Positions 26,530 to 35,988 are shown, numbered from the stretch's first letter. The stretch is DNA of 64,000 nt from Aliirhizobium wenxiniae (GCF_019511445.1 NZ_JAEUAN010000015.1:103140-167139); one strand, 5' to 3'. Program-made: numbers and translations. The notes: generated from the letters alone by a model not told the origin.

Positions 26530-26930
26530 ACAGCTTTTTATTCGCTCCATGTTTGCCAGCGGCTTCGGCTCGCGATGAAACCTGTGATCGCTCATAACAA
26601 GGGTCTCTGCTACGGCTCGACAGTCGTTGGCGGGTCCAGCTCGCCCCGTTTGTTTAGCTCGGTCTGCGATGAAACGCACATGAATGTTTTGATCCAGCAG
26701 ATATTCGTTAAGTGTTTCGGTGCTCAGTCGGTTCCAAGTCTTGCCACGAGCAGGACCGGCGGGAACGCGGGGACGAAGGCCCGCTCGGCGCTTCATGCCG
26801 TGAGCAGTTCAAACAGTCGCCTTCGACTTGTCACGAAGATGATGGGCGGTCACATAAGCGTCCGCTATGGCGCGGCGCGCTGGCCCTTTGCCGCTCCGCG
26901 GTACCTTCGGGCAAGCAAGCCATTGTAGAG
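26530..26930. other. Intergenic region, no supported gene
   Basis: About 400 bases between convergent genes. Open frames exist on both strands (for instance 26467-26796 minus), but their translations are Arg/Pro/Ser-rich and match nothing I know. Possibly decayed coding DNA. No hairpin with a T-run noticed. Confidence 0.35.
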
Positions 26931-29900
26931 TTATTCGAAGCTGACGTTTTCTAAATTGCGCTCTTCCTCCGCCTCTGAGGCGAGGGCCGTCGCGATCTCT
27001 GCGCCCAACTCATCGCTCCTTGCCCTCATCAGCCCATCAAGCGCATCATCTCCGGTGCTCGTTGCATCGAGGATTTCGCGTTCGCGAATGAGCGTTGCAG
27101 AAAACGGACCGTTGATCGAGCTCCGCTCTATTCGTCTGACGAGAATCTGCAACATACCGGCTTGGTGGGCGGCGTCCTTCATCAATGCCACAGCGATGGA
27201 AGACAACTTGGTTGCGGCATCTCCGTCATCCCTGTCGTCGGTGTCGTACAATCGGCACGTACTCGCGACAAAAAATCTCCGCTCATCTGACTGCCCACAC
27301 CAATCCAGCAGCAGATCATCGTCGATATTCTTGATCGGAGTTTCGACATGACGGCCAAGTGCGTTTCCAACAAGCCGCAAGCTTGTAACATAGCGACCAT
27401 CGGTATCAGGTTGGAAGACGAGGTCCAGGCTTTCCTGCGGGAAACGACGGAAGTACGGACCGGCGTATTGTCCGAATTCCTTGTACAACGCAGCTTTTGA
27501 TCGACCGAACGCGAGTAGGTTGTCGAAACTCATTGAAACGTCATCGAAGCTTTCTGCAGATTTTACAGCGAAACCGACCAGTTCCTGGACTTCCGCTTCA
27601 AAGGTCCCCCCCTTTTGCGCAACGTCGCTCCAACTTAGGCTGTTGAGAAAGGAGATGGTCGCAGCCCCAACTTCGGCACGGTACTCCGGTGGCTGTGTCG
27701 CTGAACAATGGATAACCATGTGGAGCACATCCACGGCGACCAGGATGCCGTTCGGTCTCATTTTGATCTCGTCGATGATCTGAAAGACGTCGACGATGGC
27801 CAAGGCATCGGTTACCCGGCCATGCGCCAATGCGCGGAATCGATCAATGGGTGCGATGCCGCGATCGAGACATTGTTTTAGGCGCGCGTAACCCATTCCT
27901 TCAAGCCCGATCGCGCATTGCAGCATTGGGAACCATGGCGCCCAGACTTCATCCGTCAGCGCTTCGTCGAGAAACCGTTCAATCTCATCCGGCTCCTGTT
28001 TGCTCCAGCCCTGAAGAAAGCCTATCAGCATTGTGAAAGAAGCTGGCTGTTGACTGCCAACTTCTGCTCGGCAGATTTCAATGAACGATTTCGGTGCTGA
28101 ATGGGCCTCTCCCACTCCAATGCCGAAATACAGGACTTTGTTGCCGCCTGTTCGGTTCGCCAGAAGCGACGGTAGAAGTGATGAAAGTGTCGCCGGAACC
28201 CCAGCCGCGAGCTGACCCAACTTGACGGCCTCTGCCTGGCGCAACTCGTAGCGAGCGTCAATGTCCGCAGTTGTCTTGGTGTCGTCCAGATCCTCCAGAC
28301 TGAAGGAGCCTCTGCCCAGGATCTTGGCCCGGATATTGCCCATCAAATCATTTGGCGCCAGACGCGCGATCAGGGCAGGAAGGGCTTTCTGTCCGTCGAG
28401 CCTAGGATGACGCCTCCCATGGTTCGACACCCATTTGAGCGCAAGCCAGCCTTCGGGCCAGGGTCGAGCTTGTTCGATCTTTTCGATTGCGGCCTTCACG
28501 GTCCGCCAGAGCCCACGGTCAACCCAAAGGCCCCTGATAGCCTCGGCGAGGATTAGGTCGATCTCTTGGCCAGCTCCTGCATCTTCATTCATAATTTCGA
28601 CGGCGAGGTCGAGAAACGGTTGGTACCACCCAACCATCTCATCAAAGCTTTCAGGCCACCAGCCATGATCGCGCTTATGCGCGCCGAATTCCGGCTCCAG
28701 ATTCTGAGCGGTATTCCAGTCCGCCAGGCAGATTTGCAACAATGACAGACCGATACGCTGATCAAGCTCATCTTCGGACCGTACCAAACGGGAAACGGTG
28801 ACCAGACGCTGTGCGACCGTGGCATGCGTCCCTGAGTGAAAGCAATGGAACAGCGAACGCAAGACTTCCAGTCGCGAGTTGTGCCGGACTTCATCGCCTT
28901 CAAAGCGCACAAGCGTGATCAAGGCCGCCACCGCCCTCTCGAACAGGGAAGCGTCATATGCTATCCCTCGCAAGACTGTCGCCAGCGATAGCGACCGATC
29001 CGATCCGAGCTGCTCGTCAGTCGCACGTGCGCAAGCACGTTCGATGCAGGTCAATGAATGAGCCGGATCGACGGGAGCCAGATTAAGAAAGATCTGGAAG
29101 CCGTCGTCACCGAGAGAATAGAGATCGGCAAGCCGTCCGTTGTCCGACGTCAATTGACGCATCAATTGCTGAGCAACCTCTGAATCATGCAAGTAGCCCA
29201 GCCGCCGCGAAAACGACCGGGCAACACGGGCCGGGCCTTGTAGGAGCTCGCCCGTTAGATCGTCGGCGGGCAGAGCAGCCAGTGCCTGCTTTGCCAACCG
29301 GTTCGCAATCGCAAGGGGAAGCACTGCCCTCCATTGCGCACGTGACTGCAGCAGACCCCGGATGTTCAGCTCGGCAATGTGCCGATTGATACCTTTGACG
29401 GTCATTTCGGCGAGCCGCGCCAGCGTTCCCAGCTCAGAATTCGGTGTCGTGTCGGTCCCATTGAACGAATACAGGAGGCTTAGGACCTCGGCTGCCCGCA
29501 TCAGCTCGTCGTTTGGCTGGTTTGCTTGTTCGAACAGCCGCTTGAAGAGCGTTTCATCTCCGAGCGCCGCCAACTCTCCTCCCCTGGTGGCCGTTGAAGC
29601 AAGGGCCAGAGCCACGCGAGCGTTTCCGTCCGAAAAGCGGACGATCGTCGATATATCGATGGACGTCAGAATATCATGCCGACGGGCCAAGATCTTTCTA
29701 ATGATCTCATCGGAAACGCCTTCTAATCGAAATACATTCGTGTCTTCCGGCTTGTCATCGCGGATGTCGTACTCAATCGTAATCAGCCGGAGCTTCTTGG
29801 CTTTCGCGTTCTCCGCTGCCAGGCGCGCGTGAAGGGCTGAAGAGCAATTATCGACAACAAGGACGCCTCCATTCATGGATGCCGTTAAGGAGTCGAGCAT

Positions 29901-30755
29901 GACATTTGGCGGCGGATCGACGTCGTCCTGGAAATCGCAATAAGTCACCATGTTGGCGTCGAGCGCAGGATTGGTGGTCTTCAACCTCTTATCGAAGAGC
30001 GCCTGGACCAGGCGGGTTTTCCCGACACCAGAAAGACCGACAATGCGGACGTTAAGGTTGTCGGGAGTGGGCGCCCGCAGGAGGTTGATGGCCTGGATCG
30101 CAGTCAATGCACTGTCTCGCCCGCGTCCAAATATTCGGACGCCATCATCGAGCAGGTACTCCGCCTTCTGATCGACCTCGCCATGAGCCCACGCACCGTA
30201 GGACTTCCAGCCTTGGAGGGACCGGCCTAACACGCTTCGGACCCAGATTGCCACCGTTGGATGCGCCGAAACCCAATCCGCTAACTTCTGACTGTCATAG
30301 AAATTCAGGGTGATTTTTCCAGCAGCCGGGACCTTTGCAATCACGGCTTTCATCGCGTCCAAACGAGGTGTCATATATTTCTTCGAGACATCGTCGTGCG
30401 TGGAGACGATAATATACGCGCCGTTGCTTACTGCCAGATCCGAAAAGATCTTTCGGACACGGCCCTCTGGCACCATCTCGTCGGTTACTTTCTGCGGTCC
30501 GAATTTTTCGGCCTTCACCTGGAAGAAGGTGAGTGCAGCGGGAACGTAGCCCTTCAGTTTGCGTTTGCCGCCAATGTCGACTTCAACATCGACCCCGTCA
30601 TCCGCAGATCGCTGGTTTCCGCCCCAAGAGACAGCTGATCGGGAATATCCCTTTCGCTCTAGCTCAGCCATGCTCAGCCGAGCGACGAGTTCACGAGCCT
30701 GCTCATCGGTCAGAGCTTGGATATCCAGTTTGGAGATCGAAAAAAGAGGGTGCAT
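26931..30755 (-). CDS. STAND NTPase with N-terminal PD-(D/E)xK-like nuclease domain (Avs-like)
   Basis: 1,274 aa from the ATG at 30755; a TTG at 30767 is also in frame and neither has a good ribosome binding site. Residues about 20-125 look like a restriction-type nuclease: SADDGVDVEVDIGG then ALTFFQVKAEKFG (D...Q-x-K). At about 236-250 lies RIVGLSGVGKTRLVQAL (Walker A), and at 297-303 GVLVVDN (Walker B), followed by helical winged-helix and repeat-like regions to the end. Nuclease + STAND NTPase + long helical sensor is the architecture of Avs (AVAST) proteins, which recognise phage terminase or portal and then activate. Which Avs type it belongs to, or whether it is a separate STAND family, cannot be settled by eye. 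Confidence 0.82.
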   Translation of the reverse strand: MHPLFSISKLDIQALTDEQARELVARLSMAELERKGYSRSAVSWGGNQRSADDGVDVEVDIGGKRKLKGYVPAALTFFQVKAEKFGPQKVTDEMVPEGRVRKIFSDLAVSNGAYIIVSTHDDVSKKYMTPRLDAMKAVIAKVPAAGKITLNFYDSQKLADWVSAHPTVAIWVRSVLGRSLQGWKSYGAWAHGEVDQKAEYLLDDGVRIFGRGRDSALTAIQAINLLRAPTPDNLNVRIVGLSGVGKTRLVQALFDKRLKTTNPALDANMVTYCDFQDDVDPPPNVMLDSLTASMNGGVLVVDNCSSALHARLAAENAKAKKLRLITIEYDIRDDKPEDTNVFRLEGVSDEIIRKILARRHDILTSIDISTIVRFSDGNARVALALASTATRGGELAALGDETLFKRLFEQANQPNDELMRAAEVLSLLYSFNGTDTTPNSELGTLARLAEMTVKGINRHIAELNIRGLLQSRAQWRAVLPLAIANRLAKQALAALPADDLTGELLQGPARVARSFSRRLGYLHDSEVAQQLMRQLTSDNGRLADLYSLGDDGFQIFLNLAPVDPAHSLTCIERACARATDEQLGSDRSLSLATVLRGIAYDASLFERAVAALITLVRFEGDEVRHNSRLEVLRSLFHCFHSGTHATVAQRLVTVSRLVRSEDELDQRIGLSLLQICLADWNTAQNLEPEFGAHKRDHGWWPESFDEMVGWYQPFLDLAVEIMNEDAGAGQEIDLILAEAIRGLWVDRGLWRTVKAAIEKIEQARPWPEGWLALKWVSNHGRRHPRLDGQKALPALIARLAPNDLMGNIRAKILGRGSFSLEDLDDTKTTADIDARYELRQAEAVKLGQLAAGVPATLSSLLPSLLANRTGGNKVLYFGIGVGEAHSAPKSFIEICRAEVGSQQPASFTMLIGFLQGWSKQEPDEIERFLDEALTDEVWAPWFPMLQCAIGLEGMGYARLKQCLDRGIAPIDRFRALAHGRVTDALAIVDVFQIIDEIKMRPNGILVAVDVLHMVIHCSATQPPEYRAEVGAATISFLNSLSWSDVAQKGGTFEAEVQELVGFAVKSAESFDDVSMSFDNLLAFGRSKAALYKEFGQYAGPYFRRFPQESLDLVFQPDTDGRYVTSLRLVGNALGRHVETPIKNIDDDLLLDWCGQSDERRFFVASTCRLYDTDDRDDGDAATKLSSIAVALMKDAAHQAGMLQILVRRIERSSINGPFSATLIREREILDATSTGDDALDGLMRARSDELGAEIATALASEAEEERNLENVSFE

Positions 30756-30767
30756 AAATGGCCACAA

Positions 30768-31421
30768 TAGAGGGGAGTATCTTAGAGAGGAAGGCGTCGA
30801 GATCCGAAAAGCCGACTTTGACCACCGTCACGTGAGCGGCTCACTGGCAACTGGGAGGGGACAAGCCAACGTGTGTATCTATCACTTGGTATGCGCTCAA
30901 GCGAGAATTGAATAAGCGCTGTCGGCGACTGCCACTGTAAGCGGTCAGCCAGGAACACCAACACGATGTCGTGTGTGCAAAACTTTCTCCGAAATCGTAG
31001 TTCATGCAAAATTCATTGGGCATGGGCTCTCTACGCAAGGTAAGTCGTTCCTTAAAGCGGGGGCAAAGTTACTGGAGCAGTTTAAGTTCGATGGCCCAAT
31101 TCCATCAACGACCTCGTCGGTGCGCACCGCGCAGCCTCACGTCACGATGGCGCTTGCGCGTCGTGCCCGTGCCGCTGCTCCGTCCGTAAGCCGTGGATCG
31201 GCAGCACTGGCCACCAAGGAAGCGAGCTGGGAAGAATTCTAGCCCCTCTTTGAAAGGCCAGGAGTGCGAAAGCCAGCCCGTTAAACCTGATGGATAGATT
31301 GAACGGATTCCGAGCGTACGAACCCACATAGCGGTCTTAACGGCCCCAGCAATACCGGATGGCCGTTGCTCGAGCGTTCTTGGCACAATGCCCAAACAAG
31401 TCAATTCGGGCGTCAACAGGG
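30768..31421. other. Long intergenic region at the right edge of the defence island
   Basis: About 650 bases. No reading frame here has a convincing protein. It contains the promoter region for the STAND gene at its left end and separates the island from conserved repair genes. It is probably a recombination junction or decayed gene. No tRNA, terminal inverted repeats or transposase fragment recognised. Confidence 0.4.
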
Positions 31422-32198
31422 CTAGTAGTCATCCAGTTCAATCCAGACCGGCGCATGATCGCTGGTATGCTCCCAGGCACGCGCAAACTTGTCGACGCTG
31501 CAGGTTTGCAGTCTTTCCCGCAGCGATGGGCTCAGCAGGAAATGATCGATGCGCAGCCCGGCGTCGCGAACGAACGCGTTGCGGAAATACTTCCAAAACG
31601 TATAGATCCGCTCTTCCGGATGCAGCAGCCTGACTGCGTCCGTCCAGCCCATGGCAACGAGTTCGGCATAAGCTGCGCGCACCTCAGGGCGAAAGAGGGC
31701 GTCATCGCGCCAGCGCTCCGGCTTGTAGACGTCGAGATCGGTCGGCATCACATTGAAATCGCCGACCAGAGCCACAGGAACATCGAGTTCGAAGAGTTCC
31801 TCGGCGTAGGAATGCAGTCGCTCAAACCAGCGGAGTTTGTAGTCGAATTTCGGCCCAGGGGCTGGATTGCCGTTCGGAAGATACAGGCAGCCAATGACGA
31901 TGCCATCGATGGCAGCCTCGATATAGCGGCTGTGGTTGTCGTCAGGATCTCCCGGCAGTCCGCGTCTTGTCTCGCGCGGCTCCTGATCCTTGGCAAGGAT
32001 TGCCACGCCATTCCAGGATTTCTGGCCGTGCCAGATCGCACCGTAGCCCGCGCGCTCGATCTCGCGGCGCGGGAATTTGTCGTTTGGCGCCTTCAATTCC
32101 TGCAGGCAGACGACGTCAGGCTTTGCCTCGGCGAGCCAGCGGAGCAAAACCTCCAGCCGGCCATTGATCCCGTTGACGTTGTAGGTAGCGAGCTTCAC
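31422..32198 (-). CDS. xthA: Exodeoxyribonuclease III family AP endonuclease
   Basis: 258 aa, GTG start. Typical EEP-fold landmarks: MKLATYNVNGINGRLEVLL, VVCLQELKAPN (metal-binding Glu), LVGDFNVMP (Asp-x-Asn) and the C-terminal RIDHFLLSP with TSDHAPVWIEL (catalytic Asp-His). Full length for the family. It acts on abasic sites and 3' blocked ends. It lies next to a small gene read in the same direction and diverges from the Ku-ligase operon, so it probably belongs to the same repair region. Confidence 0.93.
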   Translation of the reverse strand: MKLATYNVNGINGRLEVLLRWLAEAKPDVVCLQELKAPNDKFPRREIERAGYGAIWHGQKSWNGVAILAKDQEPRETRRGLPGDPDDNHSRYIEAAIDGIVIGCLYLPNGNPAPGPKFDYKLRWFERLHSYAEELFELDVPVALVGDFNVMPTDLDVYKPERWRDDALFRPEVRAAYAELVAMGWTDAVRLLHPEERIYTFWKYFRNAFVRDAGLRIDHFLLSPSLRERLQTCSVDKFARAWEHTSDHAPVWIELDDY

Positions 32199-32209
32199 CG
32201 GCGTTTCCG

Positions 32210-32386
32210 TCAGTGCTTGCGATCACCCTTGTCGCCCTGACCTGGTTTCGCATCATGCTTCGCGTCGTGGCGAGCATCGGCCGACAGCGAGCGGGAGACG
32301 TCGACACTCTCCTTGAATTTCCCCTCCTTGTCACGGCGGACATAACGCTTGTCAGTTCCGGTATCGATCAGTTCGCGCTTGCTCAT
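32210..32386 (-). CDS. Small conserved rhizobial protein (58 aa)
   Basis: A short frame: begins MSKRELIDTGTDKRYVRRD, continues with GKFKESVDVSRSL, and ends in an Asp/Lys/His-rich tail. GGAG lies 8 bases before the ATG. I recognise the (M-x-K-R)ELIDTGTDKRYVRRD opening from small alphaproteobacterial proteins of unknown function that sit near repair and stress genes. It ends 11 bases before xthA on the same strand, so the two are probably co-transcribed. Confidence 0.75.
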   Translation of the reverse strand: MSKRELIDTGTDKRYVRRDKEGKFKESVDVSRSLSADARHDAKHDAKPGQGDKGDRKH

Positions 32387-32585
32387 GGCAGTGCTCCTTC
32401 AGGTTCGCTCCATGAAGAAACGCGTGTGACCAGGAAAAGATGCACGGGAATCAAGAGACTAGCGCAGACTCGCAAAACGAGTGGGCATTATCGCGCTAAG
32501 TCCTTGAAAATTGATTCGTTTCGACTCGGAACAATTACATGCTGATTCGCTTGAATCGCATTGGTTGTGTCAGGAGTTCTGCGTC

Positions 32586-33485
32586 ATGGTTGCCCCGAGA
32601 GCGAATTGGAAAGGCTTCATCAAATACGGAGAGGTCGCTTGTCCGGTGGCGCTGTACACCGCGGCATCATCATCGGAACGGATTGCTTTCAACACGCTGA
32701 ACCGCAAGACGGGCAACCGGGTGAAGCGCGAGTTCGTTGACAGCGAGACAGGTGATCCGGTCGAGCGGGACGAGCAGGTAAAAGGATACGAGGTCGAAAA
32801 CGGCCAATACATCATCCTTGAGCCCGAGGAGGTCGCGGCCGCAGTTCCTGACAGCGACAAGACGCTCAAGATCGACGCCTTCATCCCCTGCCACGAGATC
32901 GACGACGTCTATTTTGACAAGCCGTACTATCTGGCACCGGACAAGATGGGCACGGATGCTTTTTTGCTTTTGCGCGACGGCATGAAGAAAGCCAAGGTTG
33001 CCGCGATTGCCCGGACCGTTCTCTTTCGCCGCGTTCGAACCGTCCTCATCCGTCCGCATGGCAAAGGGCTGATCGCCACAACGCTGAACTTCGATTACGA
33101 GGTGCGCTCCTCTCAGGAGGCGTTCGAGGAACTACCCGATCTGAAGATCGAAGGCGAAATGCTGGAACTGGCTGAGCACATCATTGGCACCAAGACGGGC
33201 AGATTCGATGCCAGCACTTTTGACGATCGCTACGAGGCTGCCGTCGCGGAGCTGGTGAAAGCCAAGATCGAGGGTAGGGCGCTTCCGAAGAAAAAGGCGC
33301 CGCCGGCGTCGAAACCCAGCGATCTTCTGCAGGCACTCAGAGAAAGTGCCGGCATTGGTGGAAAGAAGGCGGAGCCGAAACGGAGTGCGGCCAATGCCAA
33401 CAAGGGCACGGCGCGCCAGAAGTCCGCCAAACCTGCCGCTGCCAAAACCAATTCCGCGGCGTCGCAGACCCGCCGCGCCGGTTGA
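32586..33485 (+). CDS. ku: Ku-family NHEJ protein, first copy
   Basis: 299 aa from the ATG at 32586 (AGGAG 9 bases upstream). Ku core: RANWKGFIKYGEVACPVALYT opens the beta-barrel, then FNTLNRKTGNRVKREFVDSE, QVKGYEVENGQYIILEPEE and KPYYLAPDKMGTDAFLLLRDGM. The C-terminal 60 residues are Lys/Ala-rich and basic, as in bacterial Ku tails that touch DNA. Bacterial Ku binds double-strand ends as a homodimer and recruits LigD. It is followed 12 bases later by a second Ku, as in Sinorhizobium, where several Ku genes coexist and can form heterodimers. Confidence 0.94.
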   Translation: MVAPRANWKGFIKYGEVACPVALYTAASSSERIAFNTLNRKTGNRVKREFVDSETGDPVERDEQVKGYEVENGQYIILEPEEVAAAVPDSDKTLKIDAFIPCHEIDDVYFDKPYYLAPDKMGTDAFLLLRDGMKKAKVAAIARTVLFRRVRTVLIRPHGKGLIATTLNFDYEVRSSQEAFEELPDLKIEGEMLELAEHIIGTKTGRFDASTFDDRYEAAVAELVKAKIEGRALPKKKAPPASKPSDLLQALRESAGIGGKKAEPKRSAANANKGTARQKSAKPAAAKTNSAASQTRRAG

Positions 33486-33497
33486 TCGGAGGAGAAC

Positions 33498-34310
33498 ATG
33501 GCTGTCCGTCCCTATTGGAAAGGCTACCTCAAGCTATCGCTGGTCACATGCCCGGTGCAGATGATGCCGGCGACCTCCGAAAGCGAGAAGGTTCGTTTCC
33601 ACACGCTCAATCGCGAGACCCAGAACCGCGTCGTCAGCCACTATGTCGACAGCGTCACCGGCAAAGAGGTCAAAGACGAAGATGAGGTCAAAGGCTACCA
33701 GCGTGGCGAGAACGAATACATCATGCTGGAGGACGAGGAGCTGGAGAACGTTGCGCTCGACAGCACCAAGACGATCGACATCTCCACATTCACCCCGCGC
33801 GACAGTGTGGAATGGATCTGGCTCGACACGCCGTATTACCTATCGCCCAACGATCCGGTCGGACAGGAGGCGTTCTCCGTCATTCGCGATGCGATGGAGG
33901 CCCAGGACATGGTTGGTATCTCGCGTCTGGTGATCTCGCGCCGGGAACGCGCCGTCATGCTGGAGCCACGCGGCAAGGGTATTGTCCTTTGGACTTTGCG
34001 CTACGGGGACGAAGTCCGCGACGAAGACACCTACTTCGCAGGCATCGATGAAGACGAGACGGCGGATAGCGAGATGATGCCCCTGGTACAGCAACTGATC
34101 AAGAAGCAGACGCAGCACTGGGACCCGAAGATGGTCATTGACCCGGTGCAGGACCGGCTGCTCGACATCATCGCCACCAAGAAGAAGGCGCTGAAAAAGC
34201 CGGCCAGGGCGAAACCGTCCGAGCCGGCAAAGTCGACGCCGAGCAACGTCATCAACATCATGGACGCTCTGAAAAAGTCGGTCGCCGCTGAGACCCGGTC
34301 CAGCAAATGA
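33498..34310 (+). CDS. ku: Ku-family NHEJ protein, second copy
   Basis: 270 aa. RPYWKGYLKLSLVTCPVQMM, FHTLNRETQNRVVSHYVDS, KGYQRGENEYIMLEDEEL and TPYYLSPNDPVGQEAFSVIR are the Ku landmarks, each aligned with and different from the first copy. The short C-terminus ends NVINIMDALKKSV, a LigD-contacting type of tail. It overlaps the ligase gene by 4 bases (ATGA). Tandem non-identical Ku genes suggest heterodimer formation. Confidence 0.94.
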   Translation: MAVRPYWKGYLKLSLVTCPVQMMPATSESEKVRFHTLNRETQNRVVSHYVDSVTGKEVKDEDEVKGYQRGENEYIMLEDEELENVALDSTKTIDISTFTPRDSVEWIWLDTPYYLSPNDPVGQEAFSVIRDAMEAQDMVGISRLVISRRERAVMLEPRGKGIVLWTLRYGDEVRDEDTYFAGIDEDETADSEMMPLVQQLIKKQTQHWDPKMVIDPVQDRLLDIIATKKKALKKPARAKPSEPAKSTPSNVINIMDALKKSVAAETRSSK

Positions 34311-35338
34311 AGCGACGCGCCAAACCGCTCTTACAGGACGACGGGCTATCTGCCAAATCGCAGCCGCGCCGCAAGCGCGACCCGGCGCAGCCGAACCTTC
34401 CATTCGATCCGATGCCCGATCGGGTTGAGCCATGCCTGGCCTTGCTCAAGGCAGCTCCACCGATCGGTCCGGATTGGGCTTTTGAGATCAAGTGGGATGG
34501 CTATCGGCTGGCCGTGCACATCGAGCCGAAAGGCGTGCGAATTATTACCCGCGGCGGCCATGATTGGACACACCGATTTCCTGCGATCGCGGCGGCTGCC
34601 AAAGAGCTGGGAGTCGGGACTGCCATTCTGGATGGCGAAGCTGTTGTGCTTGATGCGCAGGGCAGGTCCGACTTCGGAGCGCTGCAACGCTCGCTTGGCG
34701 GGCGCGGCGGCAAACGAGCTTCGAGCGAATCCGTCCTCTTCGCCTTCGACCTGTTATACTTCGACGGGCACGATCTGACGAAGACCGAGCTGTCCGTCCG
34801 CCGACATCTCCTGACAGACTTGTTGGATGGTGCAGTTGGAGCAATCCAGCTGTCCGAGGAGGTGGCAGGAGAGGGCGCCGAACTGCTGGATAACGCCCGC
34901 TCGCTTGGGTTGGAAGGAATCATAGCCAAACACCGGGACAGTCCGTACCGACCCGGCCGCACCGGCGACTGGCTGAAGATCAAATGCATTCAGAGCGAGA
35001 GCTTTATGATCGTCGGCTATGAGCAGTCTGCCGCCGCGCGAGGCGGGGTCGGTAGCCTGCTGCTGGCGGCTCGCCGCGACCACGACTGGGTCTATGTCGG
35101 GGCCGTTGGAACCGGATTCAAGGAAAAGGACGCAGCCTATCTGAAGAAGACGCTCGACAGGTTGAAGACCAGGACACCGGTCGTGCCGCTGAAGGGTAAG
35201 AACTACGTCTTCGCCCAGCCGACGCTGATTGCCGAGATCGAGTTCCGTGGCTGGACCGACGACGGCAATCTGCGGCACGCATCTTACAAAGGACTGCGTG
35301 AGATCCAGGACAATGCCGCTGTTTATGAACTCGACTGA
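34307..35338 (+). CDS. ATP-dependent DNA ligase, stand-alone LigD-type ligase domain
   Basis: 343 aa. The adenylation motif I FEIKWDGYRLAVH (Lys62) and LDGEAVVLDAQGRSDF (motif III), FAFDLLYFDGHDL, LEGIIAKHRDSPYRPGR (motif IV) and WLKIKC (motif V) are all present. A C-terminal OB fold follows. There is no phosphoesterase or polymerase domain, so this is a LigC / short LigD ligase. It is translationally coupled to the second Ku gene and probably seals Ku-bound ends together with, or instead of, the full LigD at 36,658-39,312. Confidence 0.92.
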   Translation: MKRRAKPLLQDDGLSAKSQPRRKRDPAQPNLPFDPMPDRVEPCLALLKAAPPIGPDWAFEIKWDGYRLAVHIEPKGVRIITRGGHDWTHRFPAIAAAAKELGVGTAILDGEAVVLDAQGRSDFGALQRSLGGRGGKRASSESVLFAFDLLYFDGHDLTKTELSVRRHLLTDLLDGAVGAIQLSEEVAGEGAELLDNARSLGLEGIIAKHRDSPYRPGRTGDWLKIKCIQSESFMIVGYEQSAAARGGVGSLLLAARRDHDWVYVGAVGTGFKEKDAAYLKKTLDRLKTRTPVVPLKGKNYVFAQPTLIAEIEFRGWTDDGNLRHASYKGLREIQDNAAVYELD

Positions 35339-35425
35339 GCAGGAATTTCAGCGCGTCGGCTAGGCCTCAGTTTTTTTCGGCTGGTGCTCTTGAATCCTAA
35401 ATTCTCAAAAACCAAATCGATTGCC

Positions 35426-35511
35426 GCCAGCCGCTGAAACAGGGCTGGCCTTGCTGGGAGCGCCGTCTTTCGGCGCTTCCGTACCCATGTTGCTTCAAGG
35501 AGGATATGGCT
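35426..35511 (+). promoter_or_regulatory. ROSE-type RNA thermometer in the hsp20 leader
   Basis: Three consecutive hairpins precede hsp20: GCCAGCC/GGCTGGC (35426-35449), GGGAGCGCCG/CGGCGCTTCC (35456-35480), and a 3' hairpin from 35485 to 35509. The last pairs CCATGTT with a bulged G (35492) and CTT against GAGGATATGG around the loop CAAG. It therefore buries the AGGAGG and the ATG at 35506. A bulged-G stem over the Shine-Dalgarno is the ROSE hallmark in rhizobial small heat-shock genes: it melts on heat shock and allows translation. Pairing was worked out by hand. Confidence 0.72.
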
Positions 35512-35988
35512 ATGGCAACATCTTACGACTACGCTCCTCTCTTCCGCTCGAGCGTCGGCTTCGACCGGGTCTTCAATCTCCTCGAAAATGCCCAGCGCGC
35601 CCGCTCGATCAGTGATTGGCCGCCCTATGACATCGTCAAGACCGGTGATGACAGCTACCGGATTTCAATCGCGGTCGCAGGTTTTGCCCGAGATGATCTC
35701 GACATCACCTTCCAGTCCAATCTGCTGACGGTCACTGGCAAGAAGCAGGAGATGGCATCCGAAGGCTACCTGCATCGCGGCATTGCCGGACGTCCGTTCG
35801 AACACCGGTTCGAGCTTGCCGACCATGTCAGGGTAAATGGCGCCGACTTAAACAATGGTCTTTTGTCGATCGATCTCGTTCGTGAGATCCCGGAGGCGTT
35901 GAAGCCGCGGAAGATCGACATCCAGACGGATCCGGCCCTCGTGCAGTCGACCGCCCCGGCGCAGATCGAAGCGCAAAAGGCCGCCTGA
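35512..35988 (+). CDS. Hsp20 / alpha-crystallin small heat-shock protein
   Basis: 158 aa from the ATG at 35512 (AGGAGG 8 bases upstream); another in-frame ATG at 35506 is only 2 bases from that site. The N-terminus SYDYAPLFRSSVGFDRVFNL is typical of class A rhizobial IbpA-like proteins. The alpha-crystallin domain runs from about residue 40 to 130 (YDIVKTGDDSYRISIAVAGF, LTVTGKK, FEHRFELADHVRV, NGLLSIDLVREIPE). It is an ATP-independent holdase in the cytoplasm. Expression is probably controlled by the ROSE element directly upstream. Confidence 0.95.
   Translation: MATSYDYAPLFRSSVGFDRVFNLLENAQRARSISDWPPYDIVKTGDDSYRISIAVAGFARDDLDITFQSNLLTVTGKKQEMASEGYLHRGIAGRPFEHRFELADHVRVNGADLNNGLLSIDLVREIPEALKPRKIDIQTDPALVQSTAPAQIEAQKAA

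Noticed and set aside
26467..26796. Minus-strand 109-aa frame as possible transposase remnant
   Set aside because: No transposase motif, a stop just upstream in frame, and half of it is antisense to the 190-aa gene.
30768..31421. Insertion sequence or integrase at the island edge
   Set aside because: No transposase, tyrosine recombinase motif, terminal inverted repeats or tRNA gene found in this stretch.
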